From: JBEKSX01 sp049516635
GTDB lineage: Bacteria > Bacteroidota > Ignavibacteria > Tepidaquicellales > OLB5
Length of the DNA stretch: 64,000 nucleotides
Assembly: GCA_049516635.1 (NCBI GenBank)
Contig: JBEKSX010000002.1
Span: 20,538-84,537, forward strand
Direction: 5' to 3'
Shown: positions 1 through 9,100 of the stretch, one piece after another
How the letters are laid out: each line of letters starts with the position of its first letter
How positions within the stretch are numbered: the stretch's first letter is position 1
Notes under the pieces: model-generated
The model's input: only the letters and a program-made list of their open reading frames with translations
The model's database searches: none
What the model was told of the DNA's origin: nothing
Position numbers and translations under genes: made by a program

Positions 1-330
1 TGATTCGATCCCTTTGTTCAGAAATTTATTTCCGCTGGAAATAGGGTAACGTTTTATTCTGCCGTCCCTGTAATGAACATACAGCTGCTGCTCGTCTATT
101 CTCAGCTCGAGCCAATTATCCATATCGGTATAGACTGTATCGCGCAGTTCGCTCGAGAACTCTTCACCCGTAAGGAGTGCCATGAAATCTATCCTGGGAC
201 CGAGTGTCTCATCATTCAGTGCGGGATCCGAATCCGTAATTTTATCCTTTTCATTCCCGGTAGAAACTATCTGTGAAAAACCGATAAACATCCATACGGC
301 AAAAACAAGCGGTATAAAAAGGACAAGCAT
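1..330 (-). CDS. L,D-transpeptidase-like membrane-anchored protein (5' part only)
   Basis: The reading frame runs off the left edge, so only the N-terminal ~110 residues are present. It opens with a hydrophobic signal-anchor (MLVLFIPLVFAVWMFIGFS) followed by a polar extracytoplasmic stretch. Near the window edge the text LELRIDEQQLYVHYRDGRI and then KRYPISSG resembles the first strands of YkuD/ErfK-type L,D-transpeptidases, which crosslink peptidoglycan or attach lipoproteins to it. The catalytic His/Cys part lies outside the window, so the assignment is tentative. The chosen start is the ATG at 330; the frame stays open upstream to a TTG near 399, which would add about 23 Asn-rich residues. 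Confidence 0.5.
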   Translation of the reverse strand, partial: MLVLFIPLVFAVWMFIGFSQIVSTGNEKDKITDSDPALNDETLGPRIDFMALLTGEEFSSELRDTVYTDMDNWLELRIDEQQLYVHYRDGRIKRYPISSGNKFLNKGIES

Positions 331-488
331 GTTCGTCTTTTTGCATTCTTCCGTTTTTCCCTGGTTCTCCGTTTGTATATTATTATTGTTATTTTCCAAA
401 ATAAAAAATATTCAAGAATATAGATGATAAACCCTGAAGCATGTTAGTGTGTTCCATTCCGCAAATTTTTCCCGCCGCAATGGGGGAA

Positions 489-545
489 GGCCTGCCTGCC
501 CTAATAGAGGGTCCACCTTTTAACGGGTGGGTTGGACAGGCAGGC
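489..545. repeat. GC-rich imperfect hairpin between genes
   Basis: The outer arms CCTGCCTG (491-498) and CAGGCAGG (537-544) are perfectly complementary. Inner arms around TCCACC and GGTGGGTTGGA also pair. It lies between the 3' end of citrate synthase and the upstream side of the L,D-transpeptidase-like gene and has no T-run, so a dispersed palindromic repeat is more likely than a terminator. Confidence 0.45.
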
Positions 546-606
546 GGTTGAGATTAAACTCTGATATATTCCCTATAATCAGCTCGCTTACCCGTATACA
601 AATATA

Positions 607-1890
607 CTAATGTTGAACGGCTCTTACAAGCCAGTCCGAAGTAACTGATTTTGGCCTGTGTATCGGGAATCCCGCAGCCCTGTCAAGAATAAGCTGTGCC
701 GTTAATCCCAGCACCCTGGAAACACCGAACAGCAGCGTATAATAATCAAACTCTGTGATTCCGAAATAATGCAGCAGCGCTCCCGATGATGCGTCTACGT
801 TAGGCCATGGATTTTTTGCCTTGCCGCCTTCCATCAATACCTTCGGCACTATCTCGAACAGTTTTTCGACTATCCTGAAGCAATCATCCTCAGGCATAAC
901 ACGCTTGCCGTATTCAAGGAACGCAGTAAACCTGGGGTCGGTGACTCTCAATACCGCATGACCGTAGCCGGGTATCACCCTTCCGCTCGAAAGCGTTTCT
1001 ACAACATAATCCCTCAGTGATTTATCATCCGGCACACCGCCAAACTTTTGGTGCACATCCAGAACAAATCGTATCCCTTCCTGGTTCGCAAGTCCGTGAA
1101 GCGGACCCGCCAGACCGCACAACCCCGCTACAACGGAATAGTACGGGTCGGCAAGAGCCGAGTTCACTACATGGCACGTACGCGCGCTTACGTTTCCCCC
1201 TTCGTGATCGCAGTGAAGAACCATGAACAGTCGCATCAGGTTCTTAAACTCATCCGGATTTTTTTCCACTCCCATCATGTTAGCGAAGTCTGCTGCCCAA
1301 TCGAGGTCCATTTTAGAACTGATCAGGGGACCTTTATCAAATCTCAGCCTGTATATTCCCGCCGCTAGCGTGGGAAGCATCGCTATCAGATCCAGCGAAT
1401 CCTCAAGTGCATATTCCCAAAATTTATCTTTCTTCATACCGCGTGAATAATTGTAAGCAAACTTCGATTCACGCTCAAGAATTGCGATGCAGGAGATCAA
1501 TATCGTCATCGGGTGCGGGTCATCCTTTATCAAACAGGTCTTTAATGTTGACCACAGGTACTGAGGAACTTTGGAACGTGCTTTTAATTCTGACTGGAGG
1601 TCTTCGAGCTCTGCCTTCGTCGGAAGATCACCGGTCAGAAGCAAAAAATAAATTTCTTCGGGTAACTTTTCCGTTAGCTCTTTTATCGGGTAACCCCTGA
1701 TGATCAATCCCTGGTCGACGATCACTTCAGATGTATCGCACAACAAAGATTTCACGCCTCTTAACCCGCCAAGCAGCTGCCCGACAGTAACATCGGAAAT
1801 AACCTTTGTACCGTAATTTTCGATCAGGCTGTGTGTTCTCTCACGAAGCTGAGGTATCTGTGATGCTAATTTTTCTTTTAATAATGACAA
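607..1890 (-). CDS. gltA: Citrate synthase (mitochondrial-like type)
   Basis: Condenses oxaloacetate and acetyl-CoA to citrate, the entry step of the TCA cycle, in the cytoplasm. The 427-residue protein carries the whole active site: His229 in HCDHEGGN, His311 in VIPGYGHAVLR and Asp366 in PNVDASSG match the catalytic His274/His320/Asp375 triad of pig citrate synthase. The motif GLAGPLHGLANQE and the total length also fit the eukaryote-like subfamily rather than the NADH-regulated hexameric enzyme of enterobacteria. Translation appears to start at a TTG preceded by AGGGGA about ten bases upstream. No TCA-cycle neighbours are visible, so it is probably transcribed alone. Confidence 0.95.
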   Translation of the reverse strand: MSLLKEKLASQIPQLRERTHSLIENYGTKVISDVTVGQLLGGLRGVKSLLCDTSEVIVDQGLIIRGYPIKELTEKLPEEIYFLLLTGDLPTKAELEDLQSELKARSKVPQYLWSTLKTCLIKDDPHPMTILISCIAILERESKFAYNYSRGMKKDKFWEYALEDSLDLIAMLPTLAAGIYRLRFDKGPLISSKMDLDWAADFANMMGVEKNPDEFKNLMRLFMVLHCDHEGGNVSARTCHVVNSALADPYYSVVAGLCGLAGPLHGLANQEGIRFVLDVHQKFGGVPDDKSLRDYVVETLSSGRVIPGYGHAVLRVTDPRFTAFLEYGKRVMPEDDCFRIVEKLFEIVPKVLMEGGKAKNPWPNVDASSGALLHYFGITEFDYYTLLFGVSRVLGLTAQLILDRAAGFPIHRPKSVTSDWLVRAVQH

Positions 1891-2281
1891 CTTTTTGTTC
1901 CCCTAAGAGTTAAAATACATTTTAAGGATAGCAAATATATTTAGATTTTCTATAATTATAAAGGGTAAAGTTATTTTTATTATACTTTATTTCCTGTTGA
2001 TACAAGCCTCACGCTGATTGAATTCCAGAACTCTTTCTTATTGCTGCATCTGTTAATCCCAATAAATACAATAACTTATATCGTTATCAGGAACTGTATT
2101 AATAAATCAGTCATATCACCTCAAGAGATCACACAAATTATAACAAAAAAATCTTTTTTACAAAAGGCAGGAACCGGGAATATAATGGAGCTGGTCCGGC
2201 TTGATACGAATACTTACGAATTCGGTGGCTGCCGGGAATGGCTTAAAAGATTTTTTTATAGAGCTGTGTAGTACAAATTGT
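1891..2281. other. Intergenic region upstream of citrate synthase
   Basis: AT-rich stretch of about 390 bases. It holds the probable citrate synthase promoter and leader. An open frame at 2041-2271 (+) has a TTG start, no ribosome binding site and no recognisable domain, so it is not called. Confidence 0.4.
1979..2005 (-). promoter_or_regulatory. Possible citrate synthase promoter
   Basis: On the minus strand a perfect -10 hexamer TATAAT (1984-1979) follows TTGTAT (2005-2000) at a 15-bp spacing, which is short for a sigma-70 type promoter. It would give a leader of about 80 nt. Confidence 0.3.
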
Positions 2282-2310
2282 CCCCCCTTTACGAAAGGGG
2301 GGGTAGGGGG
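2282..2310. repeat. C/G-run hairpin repeat
   Basis: CCCCCCTTT (2282-2290), a 3-base loop and AAAGGGGGG form a strong hairpin, followed by TAGGGGGG. It sits immediately downstream of the UDG-like gene and marks one edge of the AT-rich island. It may act as a terminator for that gene, but no T-run is present. Confidence 0.45.
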
Positions 2311-2312
2311 GT

Positions 2313-2936
2313 TCAATTTATATTATTAACTATTTTTCTAGCCTTTTCTCGGTAAGTTTCATAATTTCCCAACGAATACTTATAATGCCTATAAAATGGT
2401 ATTAACGGCCTGTTTAGTTTATTTTCATCAGGGGGGATTGGAATACTGGTTTTACATTCGTAAAATTCTATAGGTTTATAATAAATAGAATTATTGAACC
2501 TTAAAGCTTTATATAAGCATTCAGACGTAAGCAGAACAGGAATATCCGTGTGAAACCTACTCAACTCTATTTTCAGATAAGGTATCCAATATTCTGCTAC
2601 TTGGTACCAAATTTTGTTTTTAGCAGTTTCTTTTTGGAAATAGTTCTTACACAGATTTTGGCAGTAAACATTATCTAGGTTTAATCCGATTTGATTCAAT
2701 TGTGATTTGATTCTTTCAATTGATGAATTGAAAATATTCTTATGACTTTCTATTGCAAACACATACTTTAAAGTGTTTGAATGTCTGTTACTTGGATCAC
2801 ATCCTAAAAGTATCGATTTCGGATTTTTAATATCTGGTTTATAAGCAGATGGAAATGGGTAGTTATTTAATATTTCATCACCAAATCTGCCTTTAAGCTC
2901 TTTTAAAATTGTTAAATCTTCTTCTAATTTCATCAT
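2313..2936 (-). CDS. Uracil-DNA-glycosylase-superfamily-like protein
   Basis: A 207-residue soluble protein with features resembling the uracil-DNA glycosylase fold. There is an early LLGCDPSNRHS segment (residues 43-53) in the position of the G-x-D/N-P motif, a middle DNVYCQNLCKNYF strand-loop, a hydrophobic PVLLTSECLYKAL strand-helix, and a late PFYRHYKYSL in the position of the H-P-S loop. Known family members excise uracil or bind modified bases; activity here is inferred from pattern only and the late loop is atypical. The gene is visibly more AT-rich than the flanking housekeeping genes. It lies 87 bp downstream of the HNH gene on the same strand, and the pair is divergent from the TcmP pair. 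It could also be an unrelated hypothetical protein. Confidence 0.5.
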   Translation of the reverse strand: MMKLEEDLTILKELKGRFGDEILNNYPFPSAYKPDIKNPKSILLGCDPSNRHSNTLKYVFAIESHKNIFNSSIERIKSQLNQIGLNLDNVYCQNLCKNYFQKETAKNKIWYQVAEYWIPYLKIELSRFHTDIPVLLTSECLYKALRFNNSIYYKPIEFYECKTSIPIPPDENKLNRPLIPFYRHYKYSLGNYETYREKARKIVNNIN

Positions 2937-3023
2937 TTTAATGTTTTTTTATTAAAATAGTCCCCTTTACAAACTTTATAAACTTTTAAACCTTATAAAC
3001 TTTACTAACTGCTGATTTTCAAC

Positions 3024-3593
3024 TTAATGCAATATATAATCTATATCCAGCACAGTCAGAAACCCGTCACCGTCGATATCGCCTTTATCAATAGTACCCG
3101 CGCACTCGTGGCATGAGTAGATCGTTTTCAAATATTTTTTCTCTATCAGCTTCGGTATGATGTCATAGAACTTAGGCTCACCGGGATACAACGTCATGTA
3201 AAACTCATACAGACCTAAAGTGCCTTTATTTGAGTTACATTCGGGACATGCACGCACCTGGTTATGTATCGCCTGTAACTTATCACAGGACACACATTCC
3301 GGTTTTATTTTTAGTGACCCCGGAACAATATGCTCCCAGTTCATAACATCATCCCCCTTCCCGCAGTACGCGCAATTGCGACTATCTGCTTCCATTAATT
3401 GCTTATCCTCTCGAATTATATCTGACCACGATTTGGAACCGAATTTTAAACCCTTGAAAGTGCTCTTGATAAACCCGTAATGCCTGTATTTAGCTTCCAC
3501 TCCGTCCGGTAGCTCAAAGGCACTTTTTGCAATAATTTTTGAGTACTGGTAATATATCAGTTCTCTTATAGTTTTAACTCCACGGTCCGGCAT
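3024..3593 (-). CDS. HNH endonuclease with dockerin-like C-terminal tail
   Basis: A 189-residue protein with a clear zinc-supported HNH core: C74-x2-C77, then NWEHIVPG with Glu87-His88, then C116-x2-C119 and SNKG with Asn123. HNH domains cut DNA in restriction, mobile-element and phage-defence proteins. A further C161-x2-C164 pair follows. The last 20 residues contain GDIDGDGFLTVLDIDYIL (171-188), an Asp-rich loop like the calcium-binding half of a type I dockerin or EF-hand. That is an unusual addition to a cytoplasmic nuclease, and no signal peptide is seen. The gene starts about 150 bp from the divergent TcmP-like gene. The HNH call is firm; the target is unknown. Confidence 0.8.
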   Translation of the reverse strand: MPDRGVKTIRELIYYQYSKIIAKSAFELPDGVEAKYRHYGFIKSTFKGLKFGSKSWSDIIREDKQLMEADSRNCAYCGKGDDVMNWEHIVPGSLKIKPECVSCDKLQAIHNQVRACPECNSNKGTLGLYEFYMTLYPGEPKFYDIIPKLIEKKYLKTIYSCHECAGTIDKGDIDGDGFLTVLDIDYILH

Positions 3594-3743
3594 GTGAGAA
3601 AAGGATAATAATTATATTGATATAAATCTATTTCTTATTTATAGTAAATATAGTAATTTATTGCTACAAATAATATATTTTAACCATAGGACATTAATAA
3701 TTGTTCTTATTAAAATATTCTTTTAGTTAGAACGGATCTTTAA
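3594..3743. promoter_or_regulatory. Divergent control region of the accessory island
   Basis: A 150-bp, strongly AT-rich stretch between the HNH gene (minus) and the TcmP-like gene (plus). Both promoters must lie here if the two pairs are transcribed independently. No convincing -35/-10 pair could be fixed on either strand. Confidence 0.35.
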
Positions 3744-4604
3744 ATGACTAAAGTTAAGTTCAACCCAATAATTCCAGTAAAAAACGATGACTTATTTGTA
3801 GAACAAGTTGGGGAATGGGCAAAAGAAAAGTATAGTTTAGTTGGAGTTTATTGTGATATATTTACAAAAAGTATGAAATCAAGATGGGGTAACTTAGTTT
3901 ATATTGATCTCTTTGCTGGTTGTGGTTACTCACGTATAAAGGACACAAAAACATATATTAAATCATCCCCTTTAATTGCCCTTTCAGTCCCAAATAAATT
4001 TACTAAATATATCTTTTGTGAAGAAAATAATGAAAAATGCAAATCATTAGAAAGAAGAATTAAAGGAGAGTATAATGATTTAAATTACATTATAATTAAA
4101 GGTGACTGTAATAAAAGAGTAGAATCAATAAAGAATGCATTGCCTAAATATAGTAAAAATAATACAGTATTATCTTTTTGTTTTGCTGACCCATACGCCA
4201 TGAGTAATTTAAACTTTATAACTATTGAAAGATTATCACAATTCATGATCGATTTTCTAATTCTAATTCCGACAGGAATGGATGCTAGAAGAAATTTGAA
4301 ATATTACTTAGATGGAAACAATGAAACTGTAGACTACTTTATTGATAATAGAGACTGGAGAGAAAAATTTAGAAAAACATATAAAGAAAACAACCAATCC
4401 TTCGTAAGCTTTCTTAAAGAGATATATTCAAATAAAATGGTTTCACTAGGTTATAAAGAACCAGGATCCTTTCATTTAATAAAATCTATAAATAAGAATT
4501 TGCCATTATACCATTTAGCTTTTTTTTCAAAACATGCATTAGGTAATAAGTTTTGGGATGCAGTAAATGAATATTCGAGTCAGCAAGTTGAATTATTTAG
4601 TTAA
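3744..4604 (+). CDS. tcmP: Three-Cys-motif partner protein TcmP-like
   Basis: A 286-residue protein recognised by the N-terminal VYIDLFAGCGYSRI (52-65), an AdoMet-methyltransferase-like motif I, a conserved acidic CEENNEKC after the second strand, and FCFADPYAMSN (146-155) in the place of the catalytic motif IV. This layout and the adjacent three-cysteine protein match the TcmP family, named as the regular partner of Gp37/Gp68-type proteins. The biochemical role is not established. The sequence suggests AdoMet or nucleotide binding, and DNA or RNA modification is a reasonable hypothesis. The gene is only two bases upstream of its partner and very AT-rich, consistent with horizontal acquisition. 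Confidence 0.8.
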   Translation: MTKVKFNPIIPVKNDDLFVEQVGEWAKEKYSLVGVYCDIFTKSMKSRWGNLVYIDLFAGCGYSRIKDTKTYIKSSPLIALSVPNKFTKYIFCEENNEKCKSLERRIKGEYNDLNYIIIKGDCNKRVESIKNALPKYSKNNTVLSFCFADPYAMSNLNFITIERLSQFMIDFLILIPTGMDARRNLKYYLDGNNETVDYFIDNRDWREKFRKTYKENNQSFVSFLKEIYSNKMVSLGYKEPGSFHLIKSINKNLPLYHLAFFSKHALGNKFWDAVNEYSSQQVELFS

Positions 4605-4606
4605 TC

Positions 4607-5347
4607 ATGTCTAAATCAAAAATTGAGTGGACTGAAGTTACGTGGAACCCTGCTACGGGATGCAATAAGGTATCACCCGGCTGTAAATACTGCTATGCCG
4701 AGGTTTTCGCTAAGAGACTGCAGGGAATGGGAGTCAATAAATATGAGAACGGCTTTGAGTTAACTTTACAGCCCGATGTCCTGAATTTACCAAAAAGATG
4801 GCGGGGGAATAAAACTGTATTTGTTAACAGCATGAGCGATCTTTTTCACGAAAACATACCTTTCGAGTATATCAAAAAAGTATTCAATGTAATGCATGAG
4901 TGCCCGCAGCACACATTTCAGGTTCTTACCAAAAGATCAGAAAGATTGTCCAAAATGGCAAATAAACTGACCTGGACACCCAATATCTGGATGGGTGTTT
5001 CGGTCGAGAACGAAGACTACACATTTAGAATTGACCAATTAAGGAAGATACCTTCTAAAATTAAATTCTTATCATTAGAACCGCTCCTGGGTCCTTTACC
5101 TGATTTGAATCTAAAAAACATCGACTGGGTAATAGTCGGAGGCGAGTCAGGCAAAAAAGCCAGACCCATGCGAAGTGAATGGGTGCTGGATATTCAAAAG
5201 CAGTGTGGAGCAAAGAAGGTACTTTTCTTCTTTAAACAATGGGGCGGAATGAACAAAAAACTTACCGGACGTGAATTAAATGGCAGAACCTATGATGATA
5301 TGCCCAGAAGAGCAAAAAACGATATGGAACTGTTTCAGAATATATAA
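4607..5347 (+). CDS. Phage Gp37/Gp68 family three-cysteine protein (DUF5131)
   Basis: A 246-residue protein with the family signature WNPATGCNKVSPGCKYCYAE near the N-terminus, giving Cys19-x6-Cys26-x2-Cys29, a radical-SAM-like iron-sulfur ligand set with unusual spacing. Downstream are FVNSMSDLFH, FQVLTKRSERL, WMGVSVEN, LSLEPLLGP and VIVGGESGKKARPM, all typical of the family found in phages and bacterial accessory regions. The C-terminal half ends with FFKQWGG, also characteristic. Function is unknown, but the fixed pairing with TcmP suggests one two-component enzyme. The gene is slightly less AT-rich than tcmP, so the two may have been assembled from different sources. Confidence 0.88.
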   Translation: MSKSKIEWTEVTWNPATGCNKVSPGCKYCYAEVFAKRLQGMGVNKYENGFELTLQPDVLNLPKRWRGNKTVFVNSMSDLFHENIPFEYIKKVFNVMHECPQHTFQVLTKRSERLSKMANKLTWTPNIWMGVSVENEDYTFRIDQLRKIPSKIKFLSLEPLLGPLPDLNLKNIDWVIVGGESGKKARPMRSEWVLDIQKQCGAKKVLFFFKQWGGMNKKLTGRELNGRTYDDMPRRAKNDMELFQNI

Positions 5348-5632
5348 GCATTTACTAAGCTTAATCTGCTAAAGTCTGTGTAATCTGTGTTCTGTTCCCC
5401 TCACCTTCCTAGCTCCCATGCCTTCCCGCTGTAGCTACAGCTTATGCGGGCGGTTCAGCCCCGCTAACCTTTTCACGGTAATTTTCACATAACCTCAAAA
5501 ACAGCAGTATTTTTCAGTGTAAAAATTCGTCCCCCTCTTGACAAACGGGAAAAAGTTATTTAGATTTATGATAAGCTGATTAATTCAGAAAATAAAAGTG
5601 CGTTCTTTGACATAATTCAACTATTCTCCTCT

Positions 5633-5719
5633 TGTCATTCCTGCCCATCTAAGACGGGTAGACTCCGGCAGGAATCCACTTTTCTATTCTAATGGATTCC
5701 CGCTTTCGCGGGAATGACA
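5633..5719. repeat. Palindromic REP/MITE-like element, type 1
   Basis: Bounded by the inverted termini TGTCATTCC and GGAATGACA. Internally there are two hairpins, one around the GGCAGGAATCC side and one GGATTCCCGC-TTTC-GCGGGAAT. The text is typical of dispersed GTCATTCC...GGAATGAC repeats common in intergenic DNA of many bacteria. Confidence 0.7.
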
Positions 5720-5974
5720 CATTGGCGTGGTAACTATCAACCCAAAAACTGTATTTTAAGTAATCAAATCATCAAAAAATTTTCCCTCCTGTAGCTACAT
5801 TATAAGTAAATAAGTTACGGTCAGTTAACTGTTTTAAATTAGGAAAAGGATTTTGCATTTTTGATTACTTAAACATTAAATCGATTACTTAAGTAATAGG
5901 GGTGTACCCCCAAAATAACACATGCTTTACTAACGAAATGCAGGTAACGTGGAAAAAAGTGGGTTAGAAGCCAC

Positions 5975-6052
5975 TGTCATTCTGAGGGAACGAAGTGACC
6001 GAAGAATCTCAATTAGAGATCCTTCCCCCGAGTTCTCGGGGTCAGGATGACA
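5975..6052. repeat. Palindromic REP/MITE-like element, type 2
   Basis: Starts TGTCATTCTGAGGGA and ends GTCAGGATGACA, giving near-perfect inverted termini. The inner arms GAAGAATCTC and GAGATCCTTC pair around a short loop. It differs in sequence from the type 1 element but shares the TGTCATTC terminus. Confidence 0.7.
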
Positions 6053-6055
6053 AAT

Positions 6056-6082
6056 AAAAAAAGGGTGTTATAAATAACACCC
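6056..6082 (-). terminator. Intrinsic terminator of nrdJ
   Basis: Read on the minus strand: GGGTGTTAT, a two-base loop, ATAACACCC, then a run of T residues (the A-run 6056-6062 on the plus strand). It lies 60-80 bases beyond the nrdJ stop codon. Confidence 0.8.
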
Positions 6083-6093
6083 TCACTCTAAAG

Positions 6094-6129
6094 ACTCAAT
6101 ACACTCGATACACTCGATACACTCAACGC
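6094..6129. repeat. 9-bp tandem repeat, four copies
   Basis: Units ACTCAATAC, ACTCGATAC, ACTCGATAC and ACTCAACGC run head to tail between the nrdJ stop codon and its terminator, so the array is transcribed in the 3' untranslated region. Confidence 0.6.
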
Positions 6130-6141
6130 ACTAGATTTATT

Positions 6142-9100
6142 CTAGCTGCATCCGCTTGTCTCGCCGCACGTAGTGCACTTGAGACATGTACCGTTGCGTA
6201 CCATCGTGAAGCTTCCGCAGGAAGAACAAACATCGCCGGAATAACCTTTGAGCTTCGCTTCTTTTATCATCTCAATCTTATCCGATTGCGTCTTCACCTG
6301 CGGTGTCTGCGGGTAACCCGGCGGTATCATTCTCAGCGGGTCGGGATCCGCCGGAACCTTCCGCGGGTCTTCTTCGATAATACGTTCGCTGTATATCTCC
6401 TCCTCATCGAAGTCCGCTTCCTTGTCGAGCTTGGAGATAGAATCGATGGGACTGGTATGCAGTTCGCTCTCCGATGCTATCTGTGCGAGGTCGGTCCTGC
6501 CGAGATATGTAACAGCGAGCTCACGGAAAATATAATCTATTATCGATGTTGTCATCTTGATGTTCGGATTCCCGATGACGATACCGTTCGGCTCGAAACG
6601 TGTGAACACAAAAGCATCCACAAATTCCTCGAGCGGAACACCATGCTGGAGACCCAGCGAGATTGCGATCGCAAAACAGTTCATTAAGCTTCTGAATGCA
6701 GCGCCCTCGCGGTGCATATCGATGAATATTTCGCCTATTTGTCCGTTCTCATATTCGCCAGTGCGGAGGTAAACGGAATGGTTGCCTATCTTTGCTTTCT
6801 GAGTGTAGCCTCTCCGTCTGAACGGGAGTTTCCTCCGCTTTGCGATATACCGGTGGATTATCCTCTCGGCTATCCTGATGATATCGTTCGACTTGGAGAG
6901 CGGTTCGCTGTAATCGGAATCATCATTGCCGCCGTTCTCGCTCACGCTGTTAAGAGGCTGTGAAAGCTTTGAACCGTCACGGTAAAGCGCGTTCGCTTTC
7001 AGTCCCAGCGACCATGAGAGCATGTAGGCACGCTTCATATCCTCAATTGATGCTTCGTTGGGAAGATTAATGGTCTTTGATATCGCGCCGGAGATGAACG
7101 GCTGCGCCGCCGCCATCAGTTTGATGTGCGCTTCTGCAGAGATGTATCTGGTCCCGGTTCTGCCGCATTTATTTGCACAGTCGAATATCGGGTAATGAAG
7201 CTCTTTAAGATGAGGTGCGCCTTCTATCGTCATTGTTCCGCAGATGTAATCGTTTGCTTCTTCTATCTGCTCTTTTGAAAATCCGATCGCCCTGAGCATG
7301 TTGAAATTGAAATCATCCAGCTGTTCCTCTTTGAAGCCGAGAACGTTATGGCAGAAATCCGAGCCCAGTGTCCACTTATTGAACGTGAAGTTTATATCGA
7401 AGACCGATGGGAGACTTTTCTCCACCAGGCTGATGACATCTTTCGTAAATCCTTTTTCGGCTAAGCTCTGTACGTTGATATGGGGACAGTTAGCAAGCGT
7501 ACCGTGACCCTTTGTGTACTTGATAATATCATTTATCTCCATTTCGGTATAGCCGAGCTTCTCAAGTGCGGGCGGAACAGATTCGTTGATTATCTTAAAG
7601 TATCCGCCGCCTGCAAGTTTTTTGAACTTCACGAGAGCGAAATCGGGTTCCACACCGGTCGTATCGCAGTCCATCACGAGACCGATGGTGCCCGTAGGTG
7701 CTATCACGGTGACCTGTGCGTTCCTGTAACCGTATTTTTCACCTAGCTGAAGAGCACGGTCGGCATCCTGTCTTGCGGCATTGAGAAGATCATCAGGGCA
7801 GAACTTTTTGTTTATGCCCATGGGCATTATGGAAAGTCCCTCATATTCTTCGGAAGGCGAATTATAAGCGGCACGCCTGTGATTTCTTATGACGCGCAGC
7901 ATACTGGATTCGTTCTCTTTGTACCTGGGGAAAGGACCAAGCTCCATTGCCATTTCCGCTGACGTTGCGTAAGCCCTCATGTGCATCATTGCTGTGAGAG
8001 CACCGGTGATTGCAAGCGCTTCATTTGAATCATAGGGAATGCCTTGGAGCATAAGCAGAGCGCCGAGATTTGCGTAACCGAGACCGAGTGTCCTGTAATC
8101 ATAAGAGAGCTTTGCTATCTTCCTGCTGGGGAACTGCGCCATGAGCACACTTATCTCCAGCACGATCGTCCACAGCCTTACGGCATGGCGGTACTTCTCC
8201 GTCTCGAAAACGTTTTTATCGAGGTCATAAAACTTTACCAGGTTGACGGATGCAAGGTTGCAGGCGGTATCATCCAGGAACATATATTCGGAGCACGGGT
8301 TAGATGCTTTTATCTCCCCGCCCTTCGGGCAGGTGTGCCACTCATTAATAGTGGTATGGAACTGCATGCCGGGGTCGGCACAGGACCAGGCGGAATATGC
8401 TATCTGGTCCCATAATTCGCGTGCTTTTAAGGTTTTGCTGGCAACCGGTTTGCGTCCTTCGAGCTTTGATTTGACAAGCTCCGTACGCCAGTAGAGGTTC
8501 CAGTCGCCGCCTGATGCGACCGCATTCATGAAATCGTTTGTTGCGCGGACACTGTTGTTGGAGTTTTGCCCGGATACCGTCACGTATGATTCTGAGTTCC
8601 AGTCCGTATCATAGACGGGAACATAAATTTCTTTAACGCCAAGCCTCGCGAGATGGATGACGCGCTCGATATAATTTTCGGGGATCATGCAACGGTGTGC
8701 ATCGGCTATCGCTTTAGCAAGCTGTTTATTGCTCTTCCTGTCGAAAGGATCGTTCTCGGGATGAGAAGGTTCGCATGCGCGGATGATGTTATTGAGATGT
8801 ATGTTTAGCATGCGTGAGCCTGCAACGAGGTCAGCTACTTTCTGCTCCTCGATAACTTTCCAGTTAATGTATTCTTCTATATCAGGGTGGTCGAGATCGA
8901 GCGTAACCATTTTTGCAGCTCTTCGTGTAGTGCCTCCGGATTTAATTGCACCGGCACTCCGATCACCGATCTTGAGAAACGACATTAATCCCGATGATTT
9001 TCCCCCGCCGCTGAGCGGTTCGTTTGTTCCGCGCAGGTTAGAAAAGTTCGTACCCGTACCAGAACCGTACTTAAATAAACGCGCTTCTCTAACCCAGAGG

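Larger units (their letters stand above)
5348..6141. other. Repeat-rich intergenic region
   Basis: About 790 bases with no convincing gene. It contains two different palindromic repeat elements (5633-5719 and 5975-6052), the nrdJ terminator, and a 9-bp tandem repeat. The remainder is AT-rich, with stop codons in all frames. The density of palindromes suggests a tolerated insertion zone at the right edge of the accessory island. Confidence 0.6.

Noticed and set aside
2041..2271. 76-codon plus-strand frame in the gap upstream of citrate synthase
   Set aside because: TTG start, no ribosome binding site, no family resemblance, and it overlaps the likely citrate synthase promoter region.
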